This document shows, in pieces, positions 34,116-42,457 of a stretch of 64,000 nucleotides of DNA. The stretch lies in the NCBI RefSeq assembly GCF_002979475.1, contig NZ_PCOY01000016.1, positions 1 through 64,000 of the forward strand, read 5' to 3'. Made by a program: the position numbers and the translations under genes. Source of the DNA: Microbacterium sp. MYb62. Its GTDB lineage: Bacteria; Actinomycetota; Actinomycetes; Actinomycetales; Microbacteriaceae. The notes beneath the pieces were generated by a model. The model was not told the DNA's origin, made no database searches, and saw only the letters and a program-made list of their open reading frames with translations. The stretch's first letter is position 1. Each line of letters begins with the position of its first letter.

Positions 34116-35489
34116 TCAGCGGGCGGCATCCGTCATCGAGCCGAGCTCGGACGGGTGGGTGAGTCGCCACCACTCGGACGGCGGGTCGATGCTGCTCGTG
34201 ATCTCGACCGGCGCGGTGACGGTGTTCGGGCCGGCGGTCCAGGTCACGTTCCCCACGACCGAACCGTCTCGATAGGTCGGCGGGGTCTTGATCTCCATCG
34301 TGACGGTGATCGGAGTATCCGACCAGGTGAGGATCGACGCGTCTTCCCCGATGACCAGCTGGGCGGTGGAGCCCCAGGGCGTGGAGATCGTGCCGACCTC
34401 CTGCCCGGATGTCGCGAGGGGCACCTCGTGGAACCCGGCGCGGATGCTGTCCAGGGTGGCGACCACGGTGGCGTTCACCGACTCGCGTGAAGAACCCCCG
34501 AGGATCACGCCGGTGACCGCGAGCGGATCGGTCGCACCGACGTCGAGAGTCGCGGTGTACAGCAGGCTGTAGGTGCCCTCGCCGAGGGTGCCGGTCTTCA
34601 GTCCCGTGATCCCGCTGGTTCCGATCAGGCCGTTGGTGTTGTAGAGCTGGCCGGCGCCGGGGAGGGTGATCGACGCGGTCGCGACGATCTGCGCGATCGT
34701 CGGATTCGCGGCGGCGAGCTTCCCGATCGCCACGAGATCGGCAGGCGTGCTGGTGTTGCGTGGGCTGATGCCGGTGGGTTCGGTGATCGTCGTGCCCGTC
34801 AGCCCTTGGGCGGAGAGCCAGGCGCGCGTCGCGCCGAGGAACGCGCTCTGCGATCCGAAGATCCGGGATGACAGCGCCTCGGCGTAGTTGCTCGCCGAGG
34901 GGATCAGCATGGCGGCGAGGGCGTCGTGCAGCGACATCGCGGTGCCGGTAGGCATGGGGGCGATGGTCGCGCCGAGCACGTAGTACCTGTCGTAGAGGTC
35001 GTGGTCGGCCTTGCTGAAGGTGATCGTGGGGCCCGGATCTTCGGCGGAGGCGAGCGGGACCGCATCGAGGATGACCAGGGCGGTGACCAGTTTGGTGATG
35101 CTCGCGATGGGGAGCGGCTCGCCGGTTCCGCTCGACGACCAGATCCCCGGCGCCCCCTCGCCCAGATACGCGTCCGCACCCGAGATGCTGATCGCCGATG
35201 CGGCCACCGGCGGCACGGCGATGGATGCGGCGTCGACGGTCGGGGCCTGCGGCGTCTGTGTGCTCACCGCCGGCGGATTCACGGGAGCGGTGAGAGCCCA
35301 CCCGATGTACCCACCGGCCGCCGCCAGCAGCAGGAAGACGCAGACGGCCGTGATGATGAGCCCGCGGCGTCGGCGGGCGCGACGTACCTCCGGAGGGATT
35401 CGATCACGATCGTGAGCGAACTCCTGCTCGTGGGTCATCAGGTCCGCGAAGTCGGACAGCCCGTCGGTGGGGTGATTCGGTGCGGTCAT
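34116..35489 (-). CDS. D-alanyl-D-alanine carboxypeptidase (penicillin-binding protein)
   Basis: A 457-residue peptidoglycan-trimming serine peptidase. A cytoplasmic N-terminus with basic stretch RRARRRRGL precedes one membrane helix (about residues 46-68), so the enzyme is membrane-anchored outside the cell. Active-site motifs: SITK (S130-K133), SASN near residue 190, and KTGT near residue 290, all intact. About 120 residues follow the peptidase fold. It separates the moeB operon from the modABC unit and has no obvious link to molybdenum. Confidence 0.88.
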   Translation of the reverse strand: MTAPNHPTDGLSDFADLMTHEQEFAHDRDRIPPEVRRARRRRGLIITAVCVFLLLAAAGGYIGWALTAPVNPPAVSTQTPQAPTVDAASIAVPPVAASAISISGADAYLGEGAPGIWSSSGTGEPLPIASITKLVTALVILDAVPLASAEDPGPTITFSKADHDLYDRYYVLGATIAPMPTGTAMSLHDALAAMLIPSASNYAEALSSRIFGSQSAFLGATRAWLSAQGLTGTTITEPTGISPRNTSTPADLVAIGKLAAANPTIAQIVATASITLPGAGQLYNTNGLIGTSGITGLKTGTLGEGTYSLLYTATLDVGATDPLAVTGVILGGSSRESVNATVVATLDSIRAGFHEVPLATSGQEVGTISTPWGSTAQLVIGEDASILTWSDTPITVTMEIKTPPTYRDGSVVGNVTWTAGPNTVTAPVEITSSIDPPSEWWRLTHPSELGSMTDAAR

Positions 35490-35656
35490 CGAGAGTCATC
35501 ATGGCGGACATCCGCCGCCGGGCGGTATCGGCCGTTCGGGGGACAGTGCGACGCCTCGTATCCCGCTGGTAGATAAGGAAGAGCCCGTTCTTGCTCAATT
35601 GACGCAGGATCGGAATCTCCTGATGATTTTCTCCGCATCTGCGGTAGATTCGTCCC

Positions 35657-36049
35657 ATGCACACCTACCGGATCGCTCGCGCCGCGCAGTTGCTCGGAGT
35701 GAGTGACGACACCGTCCGCCGCTGGATCGAGCAGGGGCTCCTCCCGGTCACGGACGCGGTGCCTGCCGAGATCCCCGGCGATGCCGTCGCGGCGCGGGCC
35801 GTCGCGCTCGCGGAGGAGGCGAAGAAGGCCGGAGACGTGCTCTCCAGCGCCCGCAACCGCTTCGTCGGCATCGTCACGCGCGTGCAGATCGACGGGCTGA
35901 TGGCCCAGGTCGACATCCAGTCCGGACCGCATCGGGTGGTCTCACTCATGTCGTCCGAAGCGGCGCGCGAACTGCAGCTCGAGGTCGGCTCGCTCGCCAC
36001 CGCATCCGTCAAGGCGACTCAGGTCGTCGTCGAAGTACCGAAAGGTTGA
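35657..36049 (+). CDS. MerR-type HTH plus TOBE domain molybdate-responsive regulator
   Basis: A 130-residue protein. The N-terminal helix-turn-helix is MHTYRIARAAQLLGVSDDTVRRWIEQGLLP; the C-terminal TOBE/Mop domain (ARNRFVGIVTRVQIDGLMAQ, then IQSGPHRVVSLMSSEA and LATASVKATQVVVEVP) binds molybdate or tungstate. It is the first gene before modABC and is probably their ModE-like regulator. TAGATT plus 6 bases before ATG 35657 (box at 35645-35650) fits a leaderless promoter. A small CCGCATCTGCGG palindrome just upstream of it is a candidate operator. Confidence 0.88.
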   Translation: MHTYRIARAAQLLGVSDDTVRRWIEQGLLPVTDAVPAEIPGDAVAARAVALAEEAKKAGDVLSSARNRFVGIVTRVQIDGLMAQVDIQSGPHRVVSLMSSEAARELQLEVGSLATASVKATQVVVEVPKG

Positions 36050-36050
36050 C

Positions 36051-36833
36051 ATGAACCACTCGCTGCGTCGTTCCGCCGCCGCCGTCCTCGCCGCCGCCGC
36101 TCTCGTCCTCACCGGCTGTGCGAGTGCGGCGGAGAGCACGCCCGCCCCATCGACGAGTGCCGAGACGAGCGGGCTGAGCGGCGACCTCACGGTATACGCC
36201 GCGGCGTCCCTCTCCGGTGCCTTCGACGCGATCGGTGAGGCGTTCATCGCCGAGAACCCGGATGTGACGTTCAGTCCCGTCTACGACGGCTCGTCGACCC
36301 TGGTCACGCAGATCCTCGAAGGCGCCCCGGCCGACGTGTTCGCGTCCGCCGACGAGGCGAACATGGAGAAGGCGACCGACGTCGCGGTCGACCCCACGCT
36401 CTTCGCTTCCAACACCCTCGTGATCGCGGTACCCGCCGGCAACCCGGGCGGGGTCGAGACGCTCGACGATCTGGCCACGGCGACCACGGTGCTGTGCGCG
36501 CCGGAGGTGCCCTGCGGAGCGGCGTCCGCGAAGCTGCTCGCGGCGGCGGGGGTGACAGTGGACGCCGCGAGTCTCGAGCAGAACGTGACGGCCGTGCTCA
36601 CGAAGGTCGCCGCGTCGGAAGCCGACGCCGGACTCGTCTACGCCACCGACGTGATCGGTCGGGACGATGTCGAGGCGATCGTGCCCGACGGCGCCGATGA
36701 GGTCGTGAACCACTACCCGATCGCCGCGCTCTCCGACGCTCCGAACGCCGATGCGGCCGACGCGTTCGTGGCGTTCGTGCTGTCGGAGGCGGGTCAGAAG
36801 ATCCTGGCGGACTTCGGCTTCGGGGCACCATGA
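36051..36833 (+). CDS. modA: Molybdate ABC transporter substrate-binding lipoprotein ModA
   Basis: A 260-residue periplasmic-type binding protein anchored as a lipoprotein: lipobox LVLTGC with the lipidated Cys at residue 23. The mature part begins LTVYAAASLSGAFDAIGEAF and has FSPVYDGSSTLVTQILEGAPADVFASADEANM, typical of ModA oxyanion-binding proteins. It starts 1 base after the regulator gene's stop and overlaps modB. Confidence 0.95.
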   Translation: MNHSLRRSAAAVLAAAALVLTGCASAAESTPAPSTSAETSGLSGDLTVYAAASLSGAFDAIGEAFIAENPDVTFSPVYDGSSTLVTQILEGAPADVFASADEANMEKATDVAVDPTLFASNTLVIAVPAGNPGGVETLDDLATATTVLCAPEVPCGAASAKLLAAAGVTVDAASLEQNVTAVLTKVAASEADAGLVYATDVIGRDDVEAIVPDGADEVVNHYPIAALSDAPNADAADAFVAFVLSEAGQKILADFGFGAP

Positions 36834-37618
36834 GTGCCGCCGGTGCGCGCGGGTACGCTCCGCGCGCACTCGCCGTCCCGGCCATCGTCGGTCTCGCCTT
36901 CCTGATCCTGCCGCTCACGGCGCTCGTCGCGCGGGTGCAGTGGTCCACGTTCCTCGCCGATGTGACGTCGGATGCCGCGCTCTCGGCCCTCCTGCTCTCG
37001 CTCGGCACCGGTCTCGTGGCCACTGTGCTGTGCATCGTCGTGGGGGTCCCGCTCGCGCTGTACATCGCCCGCTCAGGACCTCGGTTCGCCGCTGTGCTCC
37101 GCGCCGTCGTCACGGTGCCGCTGGTGCTGCCGCCGATGGTGGGCGGCGTCGCCTTGCTCTATCTGTTCGGGCGTGCGGGATGGCTCGGCGGACTCGGCCT
37201 GTCGTTCAGCACCCCGGCCGTCGTGCTGGCGCAGACCTTCGTCGCACTTCCCTTCCTGGTGCTCGCCGTCGAGGGGGCGGTGCGCACCTCGGGCGTGGAC
37301 TACGAGCGCACGGCCGCCGCGCTCGGAGCCGGGCGATGGACGATCCTGCGCCGCATCACCCTGCCGCTCGCGGCCCCGGGCATCGTCGCCGGAGTCGTGC
37401 TGTGCTTCGCCAGGGCCATCGGCGAGTTCGGTGCGACGGCACTGTTCGCCGGCAACCGGCCAGGAGTCACCCAGACGATGCCGCTCGCGATCTACACCGC
37501 GTTCAACGGCGCGGGAGTGTCGCAGGGCACCGCGGTCGCCCTCGCACTGCTGCTGCTCGCCACCGCGATCGTCGTGCTGCTTCTCGTGCGCGGCTGGCGG
37601 CCGGGGGCGGCGCGATGA
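36830..37618 (+). CDS. modB: Molybdate ABC transporter permease ModB
   Basis: A 262-residue permease with six membrane helices. The ATPase-coupling EAA-type loop reads DYERTAAALGAGRWTILRRITLPLAAPGI. Other typical ModB stretches are VLPPMVGGVALLYLFGR and GEFGATALFAGNRPG. ATGA overlaps both with modA before it and modC after it. Confidence 0.95.
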   Translation: MSAAGARGYAPRALAVPAIVGLAFLILPLTALVARVQWSTFLADVTSDAALSALLLSLGTGLVATVLCIVVGVPLALYIARSGPRFAAVLRAVVTVPLVLPPMVGGVALLYLFGRAGWLGGLGLSFSTPAVVLAQTFVALPFLVLAVEGAVRTSGVDYERTAAALGAGRWTILRRITLPLAAPGIVAGVVLCFARAIGEFGATALFAGNRPGVTQTMPLAIYTAFNGAGVSQGTAVALALLLLATAIVVLLLVRGWRPGAAR

Positions 37619-38694
37619 CCGTCGCGGAAGGACTCCCGGCCGCGGGGTGGGGGTTGCGCGCGGAGATCGTGGTCGAGCGCGAGCACTTCGCCGTCGACGT
37701 CGCGGTGCAGGTCGCGGTCGGCGAGACCCTCGCCGTGATGGGTCCGAGCGGGGCGGGCAAATCGACGCTGCTGCAGGCGCTCGCCGGACTCCAGCCACTG
37801 ACGGCAGGGGAGATCGAGGTCGCGGGGCGCGTGGTCGACCGCGTCGCCACGCCACGGGTGCAGACGGCGCCCATGAACCGCGGCATCGTGCTGCTGGGGC
37901 AGGATGCGCGGCTGTTCCCGCACCTGTCGGTGCGCGAGAACGTCGCCTTCGGCCCTCGGGCCGCCGGGAGCGACGCCCGTGCCGCCCGTGGCACGGCCGA
38001 TGAATGGCTCGCACGTGTCGGTCTCCCCGGGGCGGGCGATCGGATGCCGCGCGAACTCTCGGGCGGGGAAGGGCAGCGCGTCGCGGTGGCCAGAGCGCTC
38101 GCCGCGTCGCCGCGCGCGGTGCTGCTCGACGAACCGCTGGTGGCGCTCGATCCATCGACCGCGGGCGACATCCGCCAGATGCTGCGTGATCAGCTGACCG
38201 GGATCACCACGATCGCGGTCACGCACGATGCCGCGGATGCGGTCGCCCTGGCCGATCGCCTCGTGGTCATCGAGGCGGGCCGAGTCACGCAGAGCGGACC
38301 GGTCCGTGCGGTGCTGTCGGCCCCGGCCACGGGTTTCGTCGCCTCGATCGCGGGCGTCAACCGTCTGGTGGGCGTCGCCGCGGACGGGGGATGGGAGAGC
38401 GGCGGACGGCATCTCACGAGCGCGGATGCCGGCTCGCTCGCGCTCGCCGCGGTCGGGGGCGTGCCTCTCGCCGCGGTGTTCCGTCCCGAGCACGTGCAGG
38501 TGGTCGATGACGGGGAGGCGGATGCCTGGCGCACCGAGGTCACGCGACTCGAGCCCACTCTCGCGGGGGTCCGCGTGCAGACCGCGTCGTGCGCGATCGA
38601 TGTCTCCCTGGCGGTGGCGGCCGGGCTCGCACCGGGCGACACGGTCCATCTGCGGATCGATCCTGAGCGCGTGCGGTTCGTGTCCGTGCGCTGA
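37615..38694 (+). CDS. modC: Molybdate ABC transporter ATP-binding protein ModC
   Basis: A 359-residue ATPase. Walker A GPSGAGKST (residues 43-51), Q-loop LLGQDARLFPHLSVREN, signature LSGGEGQRVAVARAL (Glu where LSGGQ-type proteins have Gln), Walker B AVLLDEPLVALD and the switch His in AVTHDAADA. The last about 100 residues form a TOBE/Mop-like regulatory domain (FRPEHVQVVDDGEAD to VHLRIDPERVRFVSV) as in ModC. ATGA overlap with modB. Confidence 0.95.
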   Translation: MTVAEGLPAAGWGLRAEIVVEREHFAVDVAVQVAVGETLAVMGPSGAGKSTLLQALAGLQPLTAGEIEVAGRVVDRVATPRVQTAPMNRGIVLLGQDARLFPHLSVRENVAFGPRAAGSDARAARGTADEWLARVGLPGAGDRMPRELSGGEGQRVAVARALAASPRAVLLDEPLVALDPSTAGDIRQMLRDQLTGITTIAVTHDAADAVALADRLVVIEAGRVTQSGPVRAVLSAPATGFVASIAGVNRLVGVAADGGWESGGRHLTSADAGSLALAAVGGVPLAAVFRPEHVQVVDDGEADAWRTEVTRLEPTLAGVRVQTASCAIDVSLAVAAGLAPGDTVHLRIDPERVRFVSVR

Positions 38695-38698
38695 GCGG

Positions 38699-38764
38699 GC
38701 TCGTGCCTCGCGACACCAGCGAACACCCGCTCGTGCCTCGCGACGCTGGCAATCTCCCGCTCGT
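38699..38764. repeat. Short tandem repeat after modC
   Basis: The string GCTCGTGCCTCGCGAC occurs at 38699-38714 and 38729-38744, exactly 30 bases apart, with a third partial copy (GCTCGT) at 38759. The spacers differ. It lies between modC and moaA and is too short and irregular for a CRISPR array. Confidence 0.5.
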
Positions 38765-38800
38765 CGGCGCCGAGCCGGCCCGGACCGGGACCGGGCGGGT

Positions 38801-38839
38801 TAGTCTCGAACGATGATGGGGAGCGAGGGGGCACCATGA
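38801..38839 (+). promoter_or_regulatory. Leaderless promoter and 8-residue upstream ORF of moaA
   Basis: TAGTCT (38801-38806) plus 6 bases leads to ATG 38813, which is not in frame with moaA. It opens an ORF of eight codons (MMGSEGAP) whose TGA overlaps the moaA ATG (38836) in an ATGA junction. A ribosome loading on the leaderless ATG would finish exactly on the moaA start. Confidence 0.5.
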
Positions 38840-39933
38840 CGGCCGTACCGGTCGTGATCGGCGTGCGCGCGCCGCACGTCGATTCCGGACCGCGCACCGC
38901 CGGCCCCGCTGCGGGTCTCGGCGGAGGTCTCGTCGACACGCACGGCCGCGTGCATCGCGATCTGCGCATCTCGCTCACCGACCGCTGCTCGCTGCGCTGC
39001 ACGTACTGCATGCCCGAGCAGGGGAACGAGTGGCTCGCCCGTACGAGCATCCTCTCCACCGACGAGATCGTCGAGGTCGCCGAGGTGGCCGCGGCGCTCG
39101 GCATCCGCACCTTCCGTCTCACGGGTGGCGAGCCGCTCCTGCGGGCCGACATCATCGAGGTCGTGAGGCGCATCTCCCGCATCGAGGGGGAGGACGGCCC
39201 CGTCGAGGTCGCCATGACCACCAACGGCATCAGCCTCGCCCAGAAGCTGCCGGCCCTGATCGATGCCGGGCTCACTCGTCTCAACATCAGCATCGACACG
39301 GTAGACCGTCAGCGCTTCGCGGATCTCACCCGCCGCGACCGTCTGGACGACGTGTTCGAGGGCATCGCCGCCGCCGCGGCATCCGAGCTCCGTCCCCTCA
39401 AGCTGAACGCGGTCGCGATGCGCGGCGTCAACGACGACGAGCTGGTCGACCTCGTGGAGTTCGCGATGAGCGTGGGGGCGCAGCTGCGGTTCATCGAGCA
39501 GATGCCGCTCGACTCCGGACACACCTGGGACCGCGCGTCGATGGTCACGCGCGAGGAGATCCTCGCGTCGCTGGGTGAGCGCTGGCGTCTCGATCCGGTG
39601 GAGGGTCGAGGGGGAGCGCCGGCCGAGAAGTGGCGGATCGACGGCGGACCGCACGAGGTCGGTGTGATCGCCTCGGTCACCGCCCCGTTCTGCGGGGCCT
39701 GCGATCGCCTGCGCCTGACCGCCGACGGCCAGCTGCGCAACTGCCTGTTCTCGCTCGCCGAGTACGACCTGACCGGGTTGCTCCGCGGGGAGTCGGCATC
39801 CGCACCGGGAGAGCGCGCCGACGAGATCGCCGCCCTGCTGCGTTCGTGCGTGCACGGGAAGCTGCCGGGGCACGCGATCGACGACCCCTCCTTCCTGCAG
39901 CCGGCACGCGGGATGAACGCGATCGGCGGCTGA
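38836..39933 (+). CDS. moaA: GTP 3',8-cyclase MoaA
   Basis: A 365-residue radical-SAM enzyme for the first step of molybdenum cofactor synthesis. The SAM cluster motif is CSLRCTYC (C51, C55, C58) and the second cluster is CGACDRLRLTADGQLRNC near residue 285-300. The essential C-terminal double Gly is present (MNAIGG). Other family blocks: FRLTGGEPLLRADI, VAMTTNGISLAQKL, LNISIDTVDRQRF, RFIEQMPLDSGHTWDR. It completes the moa gene set in this window; mobA is not seen. Confidence 0.97.
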   Translation: MTAVPVVIGVRAPHVDSGPRTAGPAAGLGGGLVDTHGRVHRDLRISLTDRCSLRCTYCMPEQGNEWLARTSILSTDEIVEVAEVAAALGIRTFRLTGGEPLLRADIIEVVRRISRIEGEDGPVEVAMTTNGISLAQKLPALIDAGLTRLNISIDTVDRQRFADLTRRDRLDDVFEGIAAAAASELRPLKLNAVAMRGVNDDELVDLVEFAMSVGAQLRFIEQMPLDSGHTWDRASMVTREEILASLGERWRLDPVEGRGGAPAEKWRIDGGPHEVGVIASVTAPFCGACDRLRLTADGQLRNCLFSLAEYDLTGLLRGESASAPGERADEIAALLRSCVHGKLPGHAIDDPSFLQPARGMNAIGG

Positions 39934-40138
39934 GCGGGGCCGTGCTCCTGTGCCTCGGGTCGTCGGAGGCTGATCCGCGATACGGTCGTTCTCGATGCCA
40001 CGACCACTGCCGTCCCCGACTCGCGGATCCGCGAGGGGCTCGACGATCTGCCGATGCTCGACCGCGGTGACCTTCGCTGCGAATGCGGGCCGGCCTGTGC
40101 GAGCCACGGACCCAAAGCACAGGGGGGTATGAACGGGG

Positions 40139-40717
40139 ATGTGGGAGCCGATCGGGCGGGATAGCGACGGATACCGGTTGACGATCCGGGCGACACGAGT
40201 CTCCATGCTCCAGCTGGTCGCGATCATCGTCGGGTGCATCATCGTAGGGGGAGCTGCCGCCACGGGAGCGTTGATCGCTTTCTCCCTGGAGACCGAGATC
40301 ATGCTCGGCAGATCCGGTGTCGTGCTGGTCGCCGGTGGCCTGGCGATCGTCATCGTGCTCGCCTTGCTGTGGGTCTTCGCCTGGCGAAGGAAGCGATACC
40401 TCATCGAATGGGACGATGAGGGTATCCGGATCATCGGTGCCGGGGTGGAGCGACTGCTCCCTTGGGATTCCGTCGCTCGCGTGCTGATCCGCGTCGACAC
40501 GGACTACGCCCGGGTCGAGGTGAGGGGCACAGGCACCAGGTCTGTGACGCTCTTGGCCGGTTTCGGCTCCCAAGACGTCAAGAAGACCAACGCGATCGAT
40601 CCGATTCCCCCGGGGATGGCGAACCTCCTGCACCGTCATCTCCTCGTGGAGCAGTCGACCGATCGAAAGGCGCCTGGCCTGCATGTCTTCCTGCGCAAGC
40701 CAGACGCAACCGTGTGA
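40139..40717 (+). CDS. Membrane protein with PH-like domain
   Basis: A 192-residue protein with two membrane helices (about residues 23-48 and 59-82) followed by a soluble beta-rich domain, RYLIEWDDEGIRIIGAGVERLLPWDSVARVLIRVDTDYARVEVRG, that resembles bacterial PH-like domains. The preceding 200 bases after moaA show no clear gene. The ribosome site is poor (AGGGGGG 12-15 bases upstream), so the start is tentative. Function unknown. Confidence 0.6.
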   Translation: MWEPIGRDSDGYRLTIRATRVSMLQLVAIIVGCIIVGGAAATGALIAFSLETEIMLGRSGVVLVAGGLAIVIVLALLWVFAWRRKRYLIEWDDEGIRIIGAGVERLLPWDSVARVLIRVDTDYARVEVRGTGTRSVTLLAGFGSQDVKKTNAIDPIPPGMANLLHRHLLVEQSTDRKAPGLHVFLRKPDATV

Positions 40718-40745
40718 GCGTTGCATTGTGAAGCGGCGGGGATTC

Positions 40746-40781
40746 TTTTCGTATACACAATTGCCATATTTTCGTATACAC
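40746..40781 (+). promoter_or_regulatory. Direct-repeat operator/promoter of the antitoxin gene
   Basis: TTTTCGTATACAC occurs twice (40746-40758 and 40769-40781), 23 bases apart, in a conspicuously AT-rich patch. The second copy contains TACACT 6 bases before the antitoxin ATG, giving a leaderless promoter covered by the repeat. This fits autoregulation by a ribbon-helix-helix antitoxin. Confidence 0.6.
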
Positions 40782-40788
40782 TAAAGAA

Positions 40789-41058
40789 ATGAGCGAGCAC
40801 CTGTTGCACGGCAAGCCCGTCACTGACGAGCAGATTCAGGCGTGGGCAGATGAGGCCGAGGCCGGCTATGACCCGTCGACGCTCCCCAAGCCGCGTCGCG
40901 GTCGACCGACCGTAGGTGATGGTCCAGGGGTGGTCATCCCCGTGCGGCTCGATGCGTCCACGATCGCCGCACTGACAGCGCGCGCTGAGGCTGAGGGTAT
41001 CGCCACGCGGTCTGAAGCGATTCGCGCCGCCGTGCGCGAATGGGCGCACGTTGCCTGA
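40789..41058 (+). CDS. Ribbon-helix-helix (CopG-like) antitoxin
   Basis: An 89-residue antitoxin. The N-terminal half (MSEHLLHGKPVTDEQIQAWA, DEAEAGYDPSTLPKPRRGRP) would wrap the toxin. The C-terminal half is the DNA-binding fold, VVIPVRLDASTIAALTARAEAEGIATRSEAIRAAVREWA. The toxin gene that follows is broken (see next entry), so this is an orphan that may persist as a regulator. Base composition around the gene is more AT-rich than its surroundings, suggesting acquisition. Confidence 0.82.
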   Translation: MSEHLLHGKPVTDEQIQAWADEAEAGYDPSTLPKPRRGRPTVGDGPGVVIPVRLDASTIAALTARAEAEGIATRSEAIRAAVREWAHVA

Positions 41059-41192
41059 CCTGCACAGATCAGCCCGCAAGCACTACCGGCGTGACCAGCT
41101 CGACGACTCCGCGGTTGCTCTATGCCGCCGGGCATGTCCTGCACTCGCGCCCACTCGATGACGAAGCCCGGTTCAGCTCGAAGTTCAGCTGA
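41051..41192 (+). pseudogene. Frameshifted, truncated toxin remnant
   Basis: Overlapping the antitoxin end by 8 bases, TTG 41051 reads LPDLHRSARKHYRRDQLDDSAV, then a frame change of one base near 41117 is needed to continue LYAAGHVLHSRPLDDEARFSSKFS to a stop at 41190. The combined sequence resembles the N-terminal half of small toxins I associate with such antitoxins (HRSARKHxxRD...PLDDE). The C-terminal half is absent: the remnant runs into the end of the convergent amidohydrolase gene, where GTTCAGCT is duplicated (41171 and 41183). Confidence 0.6.
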
Positions 41193-42399
41193 GGAACTCC
41201 CGTGCCGCAGCCGACAGAGCGGTGACGCCGACCTCGATCGTCGGGTGGATCTCCGGCGCGAAGAACGGCGAGTGATTGGTGGGGATGTCCTCGCCCAGGC
41301 GGCCCGCGGCGACCGCCTCGGCGAACCGCGTGGGGTCGATGCCGCCCCAGAACCAGAACACGAGGGGCGCGCCGGCATCGCGGGCGAACCATGAGACATC
41401 CTCGCTGCCGGTGAACATGCCGGGATCGATGACGGCCGCCTCGCCCAGTGCGCGCTGCAGAGCCACGGTGACGCGTGCCGTGGCATCCTCGTCGTTGATC
41501 GTGGCGGGCAGCGTGTGGTCGGTGCGGATCTCAGGCTCCCGTTCGGCACCCGAGGCCGTGGCCTCCGCGCGCACGATGCGCTCGACGCTCGCGAGCACCT
41601 TCTCGCGCGTCTCCTCGTTCGGATAGCGCAGGCTGAGCTCGAGCTTCGCCTCGGCGGGGATGATGTTGTTCTTCAGTCCCGCGTGGATCGAGCCGACCGT
41701 CACGACCGCGACGCCCTGCGGGTCGATCTCGCGCGAGGTGATGGTCTGCAGGCGCATCACGGTCGCCGCGGCCATCACGACCGGGTCGATCGTGGCATGC
41801 GGGCGTGAGCCGTGTCCGCCGCGACCGTGCAGGGTGACGGTGAGTCCGTCCGAAGCGGCCATCTGCGTGCCGCTGCGCACGCCGATCACCCCGGCGGGCA
41901 GCGGGGTCACGTGCTGGCCGAGCACCACATCAGGCTTCGGGTAGCGGTCGAGGATGCCGTCGTCCAACATCGCGCGCGCCCCGGCGCCGTACTCCTCGGC
42001 GGGCTGGATCAGCACGACGAGGGTGCCCGACCAGTCGGATCGCTCGGCGACGAGCTTCTCGACCGCGCCGACCATGGCGGTGACGTGCATGTCGTGGCCG
42101 CACGCGTGCATGACGGGAACGGTCGTACCGGCGGGGTCGACGCCCTTCGCGGTGCTCGCGTACGCCAGGCCGGTCTGCTCCTCGACGGGGAGTGCATCCA
42201 TGTCGGCTCGCACCCACACGACGGGTCCTTCGCCGTTGCGCAGCACCCCGACGACACCGGTGACGCCGACGCCCTCTTCGACCTCGAGACCCAGGTCGCG
42301 CAGGTGCTGGGCGGCGATGCCGGCGGTGCGCGTCTCCTGGAACGAGAGTTCAGGATGCTGGTGCAGGTCGATGTAGAGCGCTTCGAGGTCGATCGTCAT
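41185..42399 (-). CDS. M20-family amidohydrolase
   Basis: A 404-residue di-metal amidohydrolase of the hippurate hydrolase/N-acyl-amino-acid hydrolase type. Motifs: LHQHPELSFQETRTA, VWVRADMDALPVEE, MHACGHDMHVT (metal-binding Cys/His), QPAEEYGAGARAM, GHGSRPHATIDPV and HSPFFAPE near the C-terminus. No signal peptide is seen, so it is probably cytoplasmic. TAGGCT plus 6 bases before ATG 42399 suggests a leaderless start. Confidence 0.92.
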   Translation of the reverse strand: MTIDLEALYIDLHQHPELSFQETRTAGIAAQHLRDLGLEVEEGVGVTGVVGVLRNGEGPVVWVRADMDALPVEEQTGLAYASTAKGVDPAGTTVPVMHACGHDMHVTAMVGAVEKLVAERSDWSGTLVVLIQPAEEYGAGARAMLDDGILDRYPKPDVVLGQHVTPLPAGVIGVRSGTQMAASDGLTVTLHGRGGHGSRPHATIDPVVMAAATVMRLQTITSREIDPQGVAVVTVGSIHAGLKNNIIPAEAKLELSLRYPNEETREKVLASVERIVRAEATASGAEREPEIRTDHTLPATINDEDATARVTVALQRALGEAAVIDPGMFTGSEDVSWFARDAGAPLVFWFWGGIDPTRFAEAVAAGRLGEDIPTNHSPFFAPEIHPTIEVGVTALSAAAREFLS

Positions 42400-42457
42400 G
42401 GCCCGAGCCTAGCCGGGCGGTGTCGCCGGAGCGCCTGAACCCGGGAGCCGCGCGCGA

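Noticed and set aside
38699..38764. Tandem repeat as a CRISPR array
   Set aside because: Only two full copies with 14-base spacers and no cas genes nearby.
39934..40138. A gene remnant after moaA, with a frame containing CECGPACASHGPK
   Set aside because: No start codon with a ribosome site and no recognisable family; left as intergenic.
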